Shown in pieces: positions 1 to 7,764 of a stretch of 29,756 bases of DNA. Source of the DNA: Verrucomicrobiota bacterium (GTDB lineage: Bacteria > Verrucomicrobiota > Verrucomicrobiia > Opitutales > Opitutaceae); contig JAEZAD010000267.1 of NCBI GenBank assembly GCA_023430565.1, forward strand, positions 1-29,756, given 5' to 3'. The translations under genes and the position numbers were made by a program. The notes beneath the pieces were generated by a model. That model was given only the letters and a program-made list of their open reading frames with translations, had not been told where the DNA came from and searched no databases. Every line of letters begins with the position of its first letter. Position 1 is the first letter of the stretch.

Positions 1-788
1 AGCGTCTTGTGGTCCGGCAGCCAGTTCGGCGCCTCGAACTGTTCCGGCGAACTGTAGACGATCTCCCGCTTGCCCGTGTGGACGTTGAGAATCTCGAGGT
101 GCGCGCCGATGTAGTCGCGATACGGCACGTAGCCCGCCTTCGGCGGCCGGACGATCCGCACTTCCTTGAAGACCACCTCCTCCTTCACCGCCGCATTGTG
201 CGAGCAAAGGAAAAGTCCCACGAACACCTCGTCGCCGAGATCGAGCTCGTCGAGCGTCGTGCTCGTGAACGTCTCGCCGTAGCGGGCCGACGAAAAGATA
301 AACTGCTTCCCGCGCCGCTCGAACTTGATCACATCGCCCCCCGTCAGCGGCACCACCGCCTGCTCGGTCTCGCCGCCTTTCGCGCGGCGATACTGCAGCG
401 ACGTGAGCCCGTCGCCATGCACACAGGCGTCGGCATACGGCGAGTCGGCGTCGAGCGTCTGCCGCACGATCCAGCCGGCCTTCCGATGCGGGTCGACGCC
501 CTGTCCGAGAAACTCCACGCGCGCGAAGAGGATGAAGTCGCCCTTCATCTTGTTCCACGCGAACTGAAACTGGTCGGACGTCCCCCACATGTTGATGCCG
601 CCGGCCGTCATTCGATACTCCTGTCGCAGCTCATCGTAGCTCGTCGAGCCGGCGACCTCCGGCGCCCCGACGTCGGCATGATCTGAAAACTGGCCGACCG
701 CACCGCCGCTGGCGGCGAACATCGCGGGAGCGGCAAAGCTCAGAGTTAATGTTGAAACCAGGACACCGAGGCTGACGGGGATTTTCAT
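1..788 (-). CDS. Secreted TolB-like beta-propeller protein with N-terminal jelly-roll domain (C-terminus beyond window)
   Basis: The reading frame runs from an ATG at 788 down to base 1 without a stop (262 codons visible), so the gene is cut by the window edge. The first ~25 residues (MKIPVSLGVLVSTLTLSFAA, then PAMFAA) are a Sec signal peptide, so the protein is probably periplasmic or exported. Residues ~30-215 look like a DUF1349/LamG-type concanavalin-like fold (for example FQFAWNKMKGDFILFARVEF). After that, HLEILNVHTGKREIVYSSPE followed by FEAPNWLP is the first blade of a TolB/PD40-type propeller. No enzyme function can be read from the visible part. It is transcribed away from the TonB-dependent receptor, with 263 bp between the starts. 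Family assignment is from remembered similarity and is fairly secure for the propeller start. Confidence 0.75.
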   Translation of the reverse strand, partial: MKIPVSLGVLVSTLTLSFAAPAMFAASGGAVGQFSDHADVGAPEVAGSTSYDELRQEYRMTAGGINMWGTSDQFQFAWNKMKGDFILFARVEFLGQGVDPHRKAGWIVRQTLDADSPYADACVHGDGLTSLQYRRAKGGETEQAVVPLTGGDVIKFERRGKQFIFSSARYGETFTSTTLDELDLGDEVFVGLFLCSHNAAVKEEVVFKEVRIVRPPKAGYVPYRDYIGAHLEILNVHTGKREIVYSSPEQFEAPNWLPDHKT

Positions 789-1051
789 GGAAGGGGTGGG
801 TGGCAGGACGATCCGTGATTCAAAAGGTGACGACCAGCCCAGATTCGGCCCCGACCCTCGCGCCCCCGTGCACCTCAACGCGACTCCACAATTTCGGGTG
901 ATATCGAAAAACCTGAAATCTCCATGCGGGCCAACCCGCGTCGACATTCCCCCGCAAAACTTGCCGGGCGCACGTCCGACATCCCGCCGACACCCCGCAC
1001 CCGCGGACCCGGTTTTCAAGAAGCCGGCACACCAAGCAACCCCCACCTCGC

Positions 1052-3325
1052 ATGAAAAACCGTCTGTTGACCCACGTCGGCTGCACTCTCCTCGCCGCCG
1101 CCCTCGCCTGCCCCGCGCTACTCCGCGCCCAAGCCACCCCGACCAACCCCACCCCGCGCACCGACGACGAAGTCGTCGTCCTCTCGCCCTTCGTCATCAC
1201 CGACACGCAAACCGGCCGCTACCAGCCGACCGAAACCACCTCCGGCGGACGCGTCCGCGTGAATCTCTTCGACGCGCCTCAGAGTGTCTCCGTCGTCACC
1301 CGCGAACTTGTCGACGATGTCGGCGCGACGCGCCTGCTCGACGCCCTGCAATACATCTCCGGCGTCACCGAATCCACCATCCCCAACGGTCTCGACCGCA
1401 CCACCATTCGCGGCTTCCAAAGCGACGGCCAGCGCATCGACAACTTCTCCGCGCCCGCCCAAATCAATCTCGATCCCGTCCTCGTCGAACGTATCGAGGT
1501 CGTCAAAGGCCCCAACGCCGTCCTCGCTCCCGCCGGCGTCCCCGGCGGCACGCTCAACGCCGTCACGCGCAAACCCCGCTACGATAACTTCGGCTCCGTC
1601 GCCGCCACCGTCGGCCTCTTCCTCGCGCAGCGGCTCGAGTTCGACGTGAACCGCACCCTCACCGAAGACAACCGCGTCGCGTTCCGCATCGTCGGCGCGA
1701 TCCAGGACACCGAAGGCTACGCCGGCGATCCCCGCGAATCCTTCGTCATCATGCCCATGGTTTCCTTCCGCACGCAGGGCGGCGCCGAGCTCGTGCTCCA
1801 AGGCTCCTACACCGATTCAAGCGTGCAGAACTATTTCGGGATCCCGATCGACCCGACCTCCGGCACCACCACCGGCACCCGCCTGCTCGCCGGCGTCCCG
1901 CGCGATCTCAACACCGCCGGCGCCGACTATCGCAACGAGGAGCGCCCCGAACTCCGCGGCCTCCTTACGTTACCGATCACCGACGACATCTCCATGCGCC
2001 TCGCCGTGCGCTACACCGACTTCGACATCAGCTTCCTCCAAAACCTTGCCACCAACGGCATCAGCGGCGGCGGAGTCGATCCGCGCACCGGTCGCTTCAC
2101 CCCCGGCACGATCTACGGTCCCGCACCCGACTTCGCCCCTTCACCCGCCCCGACCCAGCCGCGTATCTTCGTCCGCAACGGCTCCGAGGACATCAACCAC
2201 TACTCCCTCTTCAACGCGCAGAACGACTACAGCTTCATTTTCAAAAACGACGTCGTCTCCTCCACCACCGTCGCTGGCGGCGCCTTCGACATGACCCGCC
2301 AGACGGCCAAGAGCTTCCGCTCCACCAAACCCAACATCAATTACGACGCTCCCTCGGCGGATGCGCACACCATCGGCGCGCTCGCCACCCGGCAGGACCA
2401 TAACAACTACGCCCTCCAGTTCTACGTCAGCGAAACCCTCTCGCTCCTGCAGGACCGCCTCATCCTCAACGGCGGCTATTCCTACAACAACTACGACCAG
2501 GCCACCGACGACCTCCTGCCCAACCCGATCCAGAAATACCGCGCCAACATCAACACCGAGCTCAAGTCCTACGGCATCCTCGTCAAACCCGTCCCGAACG
2601 TCGCCCTCTATTATAGCTACTCCGAAAACTCGTCGCCCAACTCCGCCTACAACATCGGTCGCAACAACGCCGCGCCGCTTCAAAACGGCCAGCAGGACGA
2701 ATTCGGCGTCCGCGTGCAGCTCTTCGGAGACCGCCTCACCGTCACCGGCGCGCACTTCGACATCATCCAGAACAACTACTCCGTTCCGAATCCCGGCAAC
2801 TACATCCCCAACCCGCCCAATCCGCCCCTGCCGCCGCTCGTTTCCGACCGCATCGCCAAGGGCTACGAATTCGAATTCCGCGCCCGCATCACCGACGAAT
2901 TCTCGCTCATCGGCAATGTCACCACCTTCACCAACCGCGATCCCAACGGCATCCCGTTTCGCGGCACCGGCGAAAAATCCGGCGCGCTTCTCGCCAACTA
3001 CGCGTTTCCCCAGGAATCGCCGCTCGCCGGCCTCACCCTCGGCCTCGGCATCACCTACCTGAGCGAGCGCCCCGGCGACGCCGCCAGCGGTGTCACCGCC
3101 GCCAGCACCGCCGACAACATCATCCCCGTGCAGCCGAGCTTTTACCTCCCGGAGCGCACGCTCGTGAACGTCAACGCCTCCTACCGCTTCAACGACAACT
3201 GGAAGGCACACCTCAACATCGATAACCTCCTCAACGAGGACTACCTCGCCGCCAGCATCAACCGTTGGGTCGTCATCCCCGGCGACGAAATCAACGCCCG
3301 CGTGCGCATCGAATACTCCTTCTGA
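1052..3325 (+). CDS. TonB-dependent outer-membrane receptor
   Basis: A 757-aa outer-membrane beta-barrel receptor that would import a siderophore, cobalamin or glycan using TonB-ExbBD energy. Residues 1-27 are a signal peptide ending LLRAQA. Shortly after comes DEVVVLSPFVIT, in the position of a TonB box and typical of Opitutaceae receptors. The plug domain (about 60-175) contains APQSVSVVTRELVDDVGATR, then LDALQYISGV, TIRGF and VERIEVVKGPNAVLAPAGVP, the usual plug order. The rest is a barrel rich in aromatic beta-strands and ends in RIEYSF with the C-terminal Phe expected for BAM insertion. The plug resembles FhuA/FpvA-type siderophore receptors more than SusC, but the substrate cannot be assigned. 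The start gives a complete signal peptide. A strong terminator follows. No adjacent TonB, ExbBD or iron-regulatory gene is present. Confidence 0.93.
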   Translation: MKNRLLTHVGCTLLAAALACPALLRAQATPTNPTPRTDDEVVVLSPFVITDTQTGRYQPTETTSGGRVRVNLFDAPQSVSVVTRELVDDVGATRLLDALQYISGVTESTIPNGLDRTTIRGFQSDGQRIDNFSAPAQINLDPVLVERIEVVKGPNAVLAPAGVPGGTLNAVTRKPRYDNFGSVAATVGLFLAQRLEFDVNRTLTEDNRVAFRIVGAIQDTEGYAGDPRESFVIMPMVSFRTQGGAELVLQGSYTDSSVQNYFGIPIDPTSGTTTGTRLLAGVPRDLNTAGADYRNEERPELRGLLTLPITDDISMRLAVRYTDFDISFLQNLATNGISGGGVDPRTGRFTPGTIYGPAPDFAPSPAPTQPRIFVRNGSEDINHYSLFNAQNDYSFIFKNDVVSSTTVAGGAFDMTRQTAKSFRSTKPNINYDAPSADAHTIGALATRQDHNNYALQFYVSETLSLLQDRLILNGGYSYNNYDQATDDLLPNPIQKYRANINTELKSYGILVKPVPNVALYYSYSENSSPNSAYNIGRNNAAPLQNGQQDEFGVRVQLFGDRLTVTGAHFDIIQNNYSVPNPGNYIPNPPNPPLPPLVSDRIAKGYEFEFRARITDEFSLIGNVTTFTNRDPNGIPFRGTGEKSGALLANYAFPQESPLAGLTLGLGITYLSERPGDAASGVTAASTADNIIPVQPSFYLPERTLVNVNASYRFNDNWKAHLNIDNLLNEDYLAASINRWVVIPGDEINARVRIEYSF

Positions 3326-3350
3326 CGCAATCCCTCCTCGCAGCAAAATC

Positions 3351-3377
3351 ACGGCCGGCCCCTGCGCCGGCCGTTTT
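3351..3377 (+). terminator. Rho-independent terminator of the TonB-dependent receptor gene
   Basis: A perfect 9-bp stem, ACGGCCGGC (3351-3359) with GCCGGCCGT (3366-3374), has a 6-nt loop and runs into TTTT. It lies 25 bp after the receptor stop codon. Confidence 0.85.
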
Positions 3378-3415
3378 CATTTCCGCAACTCTCCAAAAGC
3401 TTCGCTCCCCGCCCC

Positions 3416-3442
3416 TGTCATTCTGAGCGAAGCGAAGAATCC
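3416..3442 (+). repeat. Dispersed 'ILRFAQND / FFASLRMT' repeat
   Basis: A 27-bp element beginning TGTCATTCTGAGCG and ending AGCGAAGAATCC. Read in reverse it encodes the peptide WILRFAQNDR in one frame and FFASLRMT in another. Both are familiar as spurious peptides in predicted proteins from many phyla, because this DNA repeat is widely dispersed in intergenic regions. Here it lies between the receptor terminator and the MFS gene. Only one copy is in the window, so copy number in this genome is not known from this sequence. Confidence 0.75.
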
Positions 3443-3590
3443 ATTCGGACATCCGCTTCCCGGATCTCGCCCCTCGAATCCCCGCTCCGCTCCGCGCGGC
3501 AGTTCTCCTCCCCACCGCCCTCGCCGCACGCATTTCTCCGCTTTGCTCCTTGGCCTTCCGCGCGGAACCGTTTTCGTTCCCGTCTTTACT

Positions 3591-4922
3591 GTGCCTGCTC
3601 CCGCTGCCACGCCCGCACCGACTCGTCCTCTTTCGCTCGGCGTCATTTTCCTCACGCTCTACATCGATCTGATCGGGTTCTCGATCATCTTCCCGCTCGG
3701 ACCCGACCTGCTGTCCCACTACCTTTCCACCGAGGGCCACACCGGCACCCTCGGCTGGCTCGTCGGCCATACCGACACGATCGCGGCCTGGCTCGGCAAG
3801 GATCACCATTTTGCCGCGGTCCTTTTCGGCGGCGTCATCAGCTCCTTCTTTTCGATCCTTCAATTCATCTTCGCGCCATTCTGGGGCGCCGTCAGCGATC
3901 GCCGCGGCCGCCGCGGCGTGCTCCTCCTCACCGTCGCCGGCACCGCGTTCGGATATCTGATCTGGATGCTCAGCGGCTCGTTCTGGCTCTTCGTTCTTTC
4001 GCGCATCGTCAGCGGCGCTTTCAGCGGCAATCTCTCCGTCGCCACCGCCGCCGTCGCGGATGTCACCACCCGCGCCGAACGTTCCAAAGCCATGGGCCTC
4101 GTCGGCGCCGCCTTCGGCCTCGGTCTCGTCACCGGTCCCATGCTCGGCGCGTTTGCCTCTCAGGTTAACCTCCTCGAGTCCCACCCTTCCCTCGCGCGCT
4201 TCGGCATCAACCCCTTCACCTTTCCCGCCGCCATCGCGTTCTTCCTCTGCCTCGTCAACCTCGTCTGGATTCACCGCCGCTTCCGCGAAACCCGTTCGCC
4301 CGCCGCTCCGTCGCCCGGCGCGCCCACGCTCCGTCTCCGCAATCCCCTTCGCGCCATCTTCGGCCTCGAAGACCCCGCCCTCCGCCGCGCCAATCTCGTC
4401 GCGTTCATCTACTCCGTCGCGTTCGTCGCCATGGAAACCGCGCTCACCTTCCTCGCCGCCGAACGCTTCGGCTACACCGCGCGCGAAAACGGTTACCTGC
4501 TCGGCTTCCTCGGCGTTTGCGCCATCGTCACCCAGGGCTACATCGTGCGCGTCCTGCTCAAACGACACACCGAAACCGCCATCCTCATGGCCGGACTCGC
4601 CGCGTCCATCGTCGGCCTGCTCTGCATCGGCTACGCCCCGCAACCGTGGCTGCTCTATCTCGGACTCGGCGCCCTCGCGCTCGGCTCCGGCCTCGTCAAT
4701 CCGTCGACCACCGGCCTCATCTCCCTTTACAGCGCCCAGGATCAACAGGGCCACGCCCTCGGTATCTTCCGCTCGCTTGGCTCCCTGTCGCGTGCCATCA
4801 CTCCCGTGCTTGCCGGCACCGTCTTTTGGGTGTTCGGCTCCGCCAGCGTCTTTGTCCTCGGCGCCGCTTTCGCCCTCGGCGCCCTCTGGCTCAGCCGCTC
4901 GCTCCCTCAGCCCGAAAAATGA
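3591..4922 (+). CDS. MFS transporter, TetA/DHA1-like
   Basis: A 443-aa inner-membrane major facilitator protein with about 12 hydrophobic segments. The first helix (LGVIFLTLYIDLIGFSIIFP) resembles the Tet(A)/Tet(B) group. GAVSDRRGRRGVL is the loop 2-3 motif A (GxxxDRxGRR) and MGLVGAAFGLGLVTGPMLGA is a motif C-type helix. Substrate is unknown; drug or metabolite efflux is the family expectation. GTG at 3591 is preferred because it precedes the first helix by only ~15 residues. A TTG at 3543 would add 16 residues that do not look like transporter sequence. The stop overlaps the ATG of the next gene (ATGA at 4919-4922), so the two are probably translationally coupled. An unusual insertion (HYLSTEGHTGTLGWLVGHTD, then TIAAWLGKDHH) lengthens the first periplasmic loop. 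Confidence 0.88.
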   Translation: MPAPAATPAPTRPLSLGVIFLTLYIDLIGFSIIFPLGPDLLSHYLSTEGHTGTLGWLVGHTDTIAAWLGKDHHFAAVLFGGVISSFFSILQFIFAPFWGAVSDRRGRRGVLLLTVAGTAFGYLIWMLSGSFWLFVLSRIVSGAFSGNLSVATAAVADVTTRAERSKAMGLVGAAFGLGLVTGPMLGAFASQVNLLESHPSLARFGINPFTFPAAIAFFLCLVNLVWIHRRFRETRSPAAPSPGAPTLRLRNPLRAIFGLEDPALRRANLVAFIYSVAFVAMETALTFLAAERFGYTARENGYLLGFLGVCAIVTQGYIVRVLLKRHTETAILMAGLAASIVGLLCIGYAPQPWLLYLGLGALALGSGLVNPSTTGLISLYSAQDQQGHALGIFRSLGSLSRAITPVLAGTVFWVFGSASVFVLGAAFALGALWLSRSLPQPEK

Positions 4923-6160
4923 GCATCTCCCGCCCAGGCTTTTCGCCCGTCGCCGCGGTTCATGACCGCCGCCGCCGGCGATCTTTCGCGCGTCTTCTCC
5001 TTTCTTTCGCCCTCCTCCTCGCCCTCACCGGCTGCCAGCTCTTCCGCCGCGAACTCCCCCGCCCCGGCCGCACGACGCTCGACGGCGATGTCGTCACGAT
5101 CCCGGCCAAACCTCTTTCCAACTACCTCGTCGTCGAAGCGAAATGGGACAAACGCGGCCCCTATCACTTCCTCATCGATACCGGCGCCTCCGTCACCCTC
5201 GTCTCACCTGCCCTCGCCGCCCGCTACGCCGCCCGCAACGCCCCACCGCCGTCCACCCCGCTCGTGCGCGTCCGCTCCGCCGAAGGCGAGACCGCCCTTC
5301 TTTCCGCCACCACCCTTCGCAAAATCGAAATCGGCGACGCCGTCTTCGAAAACGTCCAGGCGCTCATCTACGATTGCACCGCCATCTCCGCCCACCTCGG
5401 GATCCAGATCGACGGCATCCTCGGCTTCCCCCTCTTTCGCGAAACCGTCCTCACGCTCGACTACCCGAATTCCCGCATCGTCCTCCAGCCGCTCTCCGCC
5501 CCGCCGCCCACCGGCGGCACGTCCATCGCGTTCAACAACGAACGCAAAATCCCCATCATCCCGCTCCGCCTCGGCCACCAAACCCTCGTCGCACTCATCG
5601 ACTCCGGCAGCGACGCCGCCCTTAGCCTCAACCCCGTCGGCCTCCAGCCCGACTTCATCGTTCCACCCCGCCCCGGCGCCACCATCGCCACCCTCAGCGG
5701 CGATCGCGAACAACGCATCGGACGACTCGCCGAGGATCTTCACCTCGGCGACCACGTGATCCGTCAGCCCGTCGTGGATACCACCGACGAGCTCACCTCC
5801 GTCGGCGGCGGCATCCTCGAGCACTTCACCGTCACCTTCGATCAGGAGCACAACCAGGTCACCTTTTTCCGCGACAGCTCCGAACCCGTCCCCGCCACCC
5901 CGCTGCGCAACGCCGGCGTGAGCTTCAACAAAACGCCCGTCTACTGGCGCGTCACCAGCGTCGTCCCCGATTCCCCGGCCGCCGCCGCCGGCGTCCAGCC
6001 CGGCGACCTCGTCACGCGCATCGACGGGCAGCCCGTCGCCGACTGGGACATCACCCGCTACCAGAAACTCGTCGCCACCGCCGAGGACATCGCCTTCACC
6101 TTCCTCAACGGCACCGAGGAAACCGAAAAACGCATCCCCGTCCTGGACCTCGTGCCCTGA
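4919..6160 (+). CDS. Aspartyl-protease-like lipoprotein with C-terminal PDZ domain
   Basis: A 413-aa predicted lipoprotein. An Arg-rich N-terminus (RRRRR at 17-21) leads into a hydrophobic stretch and the lipobox LTGC, with Cys39 as the lipidation site. Two aspartyl-protease motifs follow: FLIDTGASVTLV with Asp87 and LIDSGSDAALSL with Asp228. This looks like two retropepsin-like halves in one chain. Residues ~325-405 are a PDZ domain (SVVPDSPAAAAGVQPGDLVTR, then IDGQPV). The family (gag-polyprotein aspartyl protease/PDZ) occurs in several environmental phyla, usually without a known substrate. Proteolysis is inferred from the motifs only. The start is fixed by the 4-bp overlap with the MFS stop codon. 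Coupling to an efflux pump is notable but does not prove a shared role. Confidence 0.85.
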   Translation: MSISRPGFSPVAAVHDRRRRRSFARLLLSFALLLALTGCQLFRRELPRPGRTTLDGDVVTIPAKPLSNYLVVEAKWDKRGPYHFLIDTGASVTLVSPALAARYAARNAPPPSTPLVRVRSAEGETALLSATTLRKIEIGDAVFENVQALIYDCTAISAHLGIQIDGILGFPLFRETVLTLDYPNSRIVLQPLSAPPPTGGTSIAFNNERKIPIIPLRLGHQTLVALIDSGSDAALSLNPVGLQPDFIVPPRPGATIATLSGDREQRIGRLAEDLHLGDHVIRQPVVDTTDELTSVGGGILEHFTVTFDQEHNQVTFFRDSSEPVPATPLRNAGVSFNKTPVYWRVTSVVPDSPAAAAGVQPGDLVTRIDGQPVADWDITRYQKLVATAEDIAFTFLNGTEETEKRIPVLDLVP

Positions 6161-6196
6161 TTGGGTGCCGCTATTACCGCGCCTGCCCGCGCCGGG

Positions 6197-6260
6197 TTCG
6201 TTCTCGTTCTCGTAATCGTGCTCGTTCTCTCGGCCCGAACGAGAACGAGAAAGAGAACGA
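6197..6260. repeat. Degenerate GAGAAC/GTTCTC repeat forming a large inverted repeat
   Basis: Between two convergent genes, tandem GTTCTC units (6198-6229) face tandem GAGAAC units (6238-6260). The outer arms 6198-6213 and 6245-6260 pair over 16 bp with one mismatch. Inside, CTCGTTC (6221-6227) can pair with GAACGAG (6237-6243). It may terminate transcription from both sides, but there is no clear U-tract. Confidence 0.65.
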
Positions 6261-6273
6261 TAGGAATCCTATC
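6259..6273. repeat. 15-bp perfect palindrome at the end of the rsmB-like gene
   Basis: GATAGGA (6259-6265), central A, TCCTATC (6267-6273). It abuts the repeat above and overlaps the stop codon (6272-6274) of the minus-strand methyltransferase gene. Function is unknown; it could be part of a bidirectional termination signal. Confidence 0.6.
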
Positions 6274-7585
6274 ACACCCGCCGCAGCAGGAATGCCCCCG
6301 CCCCATCGTGCCCCGCTTCCCACGGCCGCGCCACCACGCTTTTCTCGAGCGTCCATTGCCCGTTCCGGTCCGCGAGAAATTCCTGCACCACCTTCTCGTT
6401 CTCCTCTTCGTCGAAGCTGCACGTCGAATACACCAGCCGCCCACCCCTCGACACCAGCCGCGCCGCCGCCGCCAATAACGCCTTTTGCTGCCGCGGGTGT
6501 TTCTTGAAATCCCCTTCCTGCAGCCGCCACTTCACGTCCACCCGGTGACGCATCACGCCCGTGTTCGAACACGGCACATCGAGCAGCACCGCCGCAAACC
6601 CCCGCGGCAACTCATGCTCCTTCAACATCGCCGTCGGATTCTCCCGTAAATCCGCCTGCACCAGCGCCACGCCCACCGTCGCCGGCACCCGCGAAAGATT
6701 CTCCGCCAGGCGTTCGATCCGCGCGCCGGGCAGGTCCATCGCGATCACCTTCCCGCGCCTCATCGTATCCGCAATCAGGAGACTCTTGCCGCCCGGCGCC
6801 GCGCACCCATCCAGCACCACTTCCGTCTCCTGCGGCGCCAACAGCTCCACCGCAATCCGTGTCGCCGGATCCTGCAGATAGATTTTCCCGCTCTTCAGCA
6901 ACGGCTCCACCTCGCCCCACCGCCCCGCCGGGATCTCATAAAACCCTTCCCAACTCGTCGGCTTGAACCACGCCGGCACGTCCGTCGCTTCGCCTCGCCA
7001 CCGCGCATACACCGGCGCGGGCTGCTGATTCCATTCGAGCAGATTCCGCGTCGCTTCCGCCCCAAACTGCGCCAGCCAGCTGCGCACCAGCCATTCCGGA
7101 TGCGAAAAATACTCCGCCAACACCTCAGCCGGCGCCAGCTTCGGCGGTGGCGGCGTCGCCAGCGCCCCCGCCAGCTTGCGCACGACCGCATTCACCAGCC
7201 GCGCCTCCGCCGGACTCGTCAGCGTCTTCGTCCGCTCCACCGCATGATGCACGATCTTCGCCACCCGCCCTTCATCCTTGTCCGCCTGCGCCTCGATCAG
7301 TTCGAACCCCGCCACAAACAATACCGCGCGCGTCGCGAAACGCGGCGGATGCGCAATCAACCGCCCCAGCGCCGCCTCGATCCGCCCAAAATGCCGCACC
7401 ACGCCAAACACCAGATGCTGGCACCGCGCCCGCTCCGCCCCCGTCAGCGTCCTCCCCAGGCTGTCCATCAACTCGTCCACCCGCTCCCGTCGCTCCAGCC
7501 AGCGCGCGACCAGCCGCACCGCCGCGCCCCACGCCTCCGCGCGCGTCATGTTGTTTTCGGAACCACCGGCAGAAGTTTCGGCCAT
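6272..7585 (-). CDS. rsmB: RsmB/NOP2/Sun-type rRNA cytosine-C5 methyltransferase
   Basis: A 437-aa protein with an N-terminal NusB-like RNA-binding domain (about 12-150, with RARCQHLVFGVVRHFGRIEA) and a C-terminal SAM-dependent methyltransferase domain. LLAPQETEVVLDGCAAPGGK is the SAM-binding loop. DVPCSNTGVMRHRVDVKWR carries the release Cys at about 338, and YSTCSFDEEENEKVV the catalytic Cys at about 388. This two-domain order is that of RsmB, which makes m5C967 in 16S rRNA in E. coli. The exact target here is inferred. ATG 7585 (MAETSAGG) is chosen; an ATG at 7549 (MTRAEAWG) is equally plausible because no Shine-Dalgarno decides. It diverges from greA. Confidence 0.88.
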   Translation of the reverse strand: MAETSAGGSENNMTRAEAWGAAVRLVARWLERRERVDELMDSLGRTLTGAERARCQHLVFGVVRHFGRIEAALGRLIAHPPRFATRAVLFVAGFELIEAQADKDEGRVAKIVHHAVERTKTLTSPAEARLVNAVVRKLAGALATPPPPKLAPAEVLAEYFSHPEWLVRSWLAQFGAEATRNLLEWNQQPAPVYARWRGEATDVPAWFKPTSWEGFYEIPAGRWGEVEPLLKSGKIYLQDPATRIAVELLAPQETEVVLDGCAAPGGKSLLIADTMRRGKVIAMDLPGARIERLAENLSRVPATVGVALVQADLRENPTAMLKEHELPRGFAAVLLDVPCSNTGVMRHRVDVKWRLQEGDFKKHPRQQKALLAAAARLVSRGGRLVYSTCSFDEEENEKVVQEFLADRNGQWTLEKSVVARPWEAGHDGAGAFLLRRV

Positions 7586-7764
7586 AATTGTGAGCGAGCC
7601 CGCCGCACTCTCGTCCCGCGCGCCAGCAAAAACAACCGCCCTGCGCGCATGATCTGGTTCATTCTGCCGGGTCTCGTCGCCACCCCGCCGCTCCCGACAC
7701 ACTGTTTGACAACGCCATTCATTCCCCGCTCAACTTACCCGTTCAGGCCATCACTTTCGCAATT

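Noticed and set aside
3291..4754. A 487-codon open frame on the minus strand opposite the MFS gene
   Set aside because: It is Glu/Gly/Ala-rich, typical of the antisense of high-GC genes, and the plus strand has clear MFS motifs. Its N-terminal-most credible text is the translated ILRFAQND repeat.
7706..7735. Possible sigma-70 promoter for greA (TTGACA at 7706-7711)
   Set aside because: The -35 is perfect, but at 17-18 bp spacing the -10 position reads CTCAAC/TCAACT, a poor match, so it was not called.
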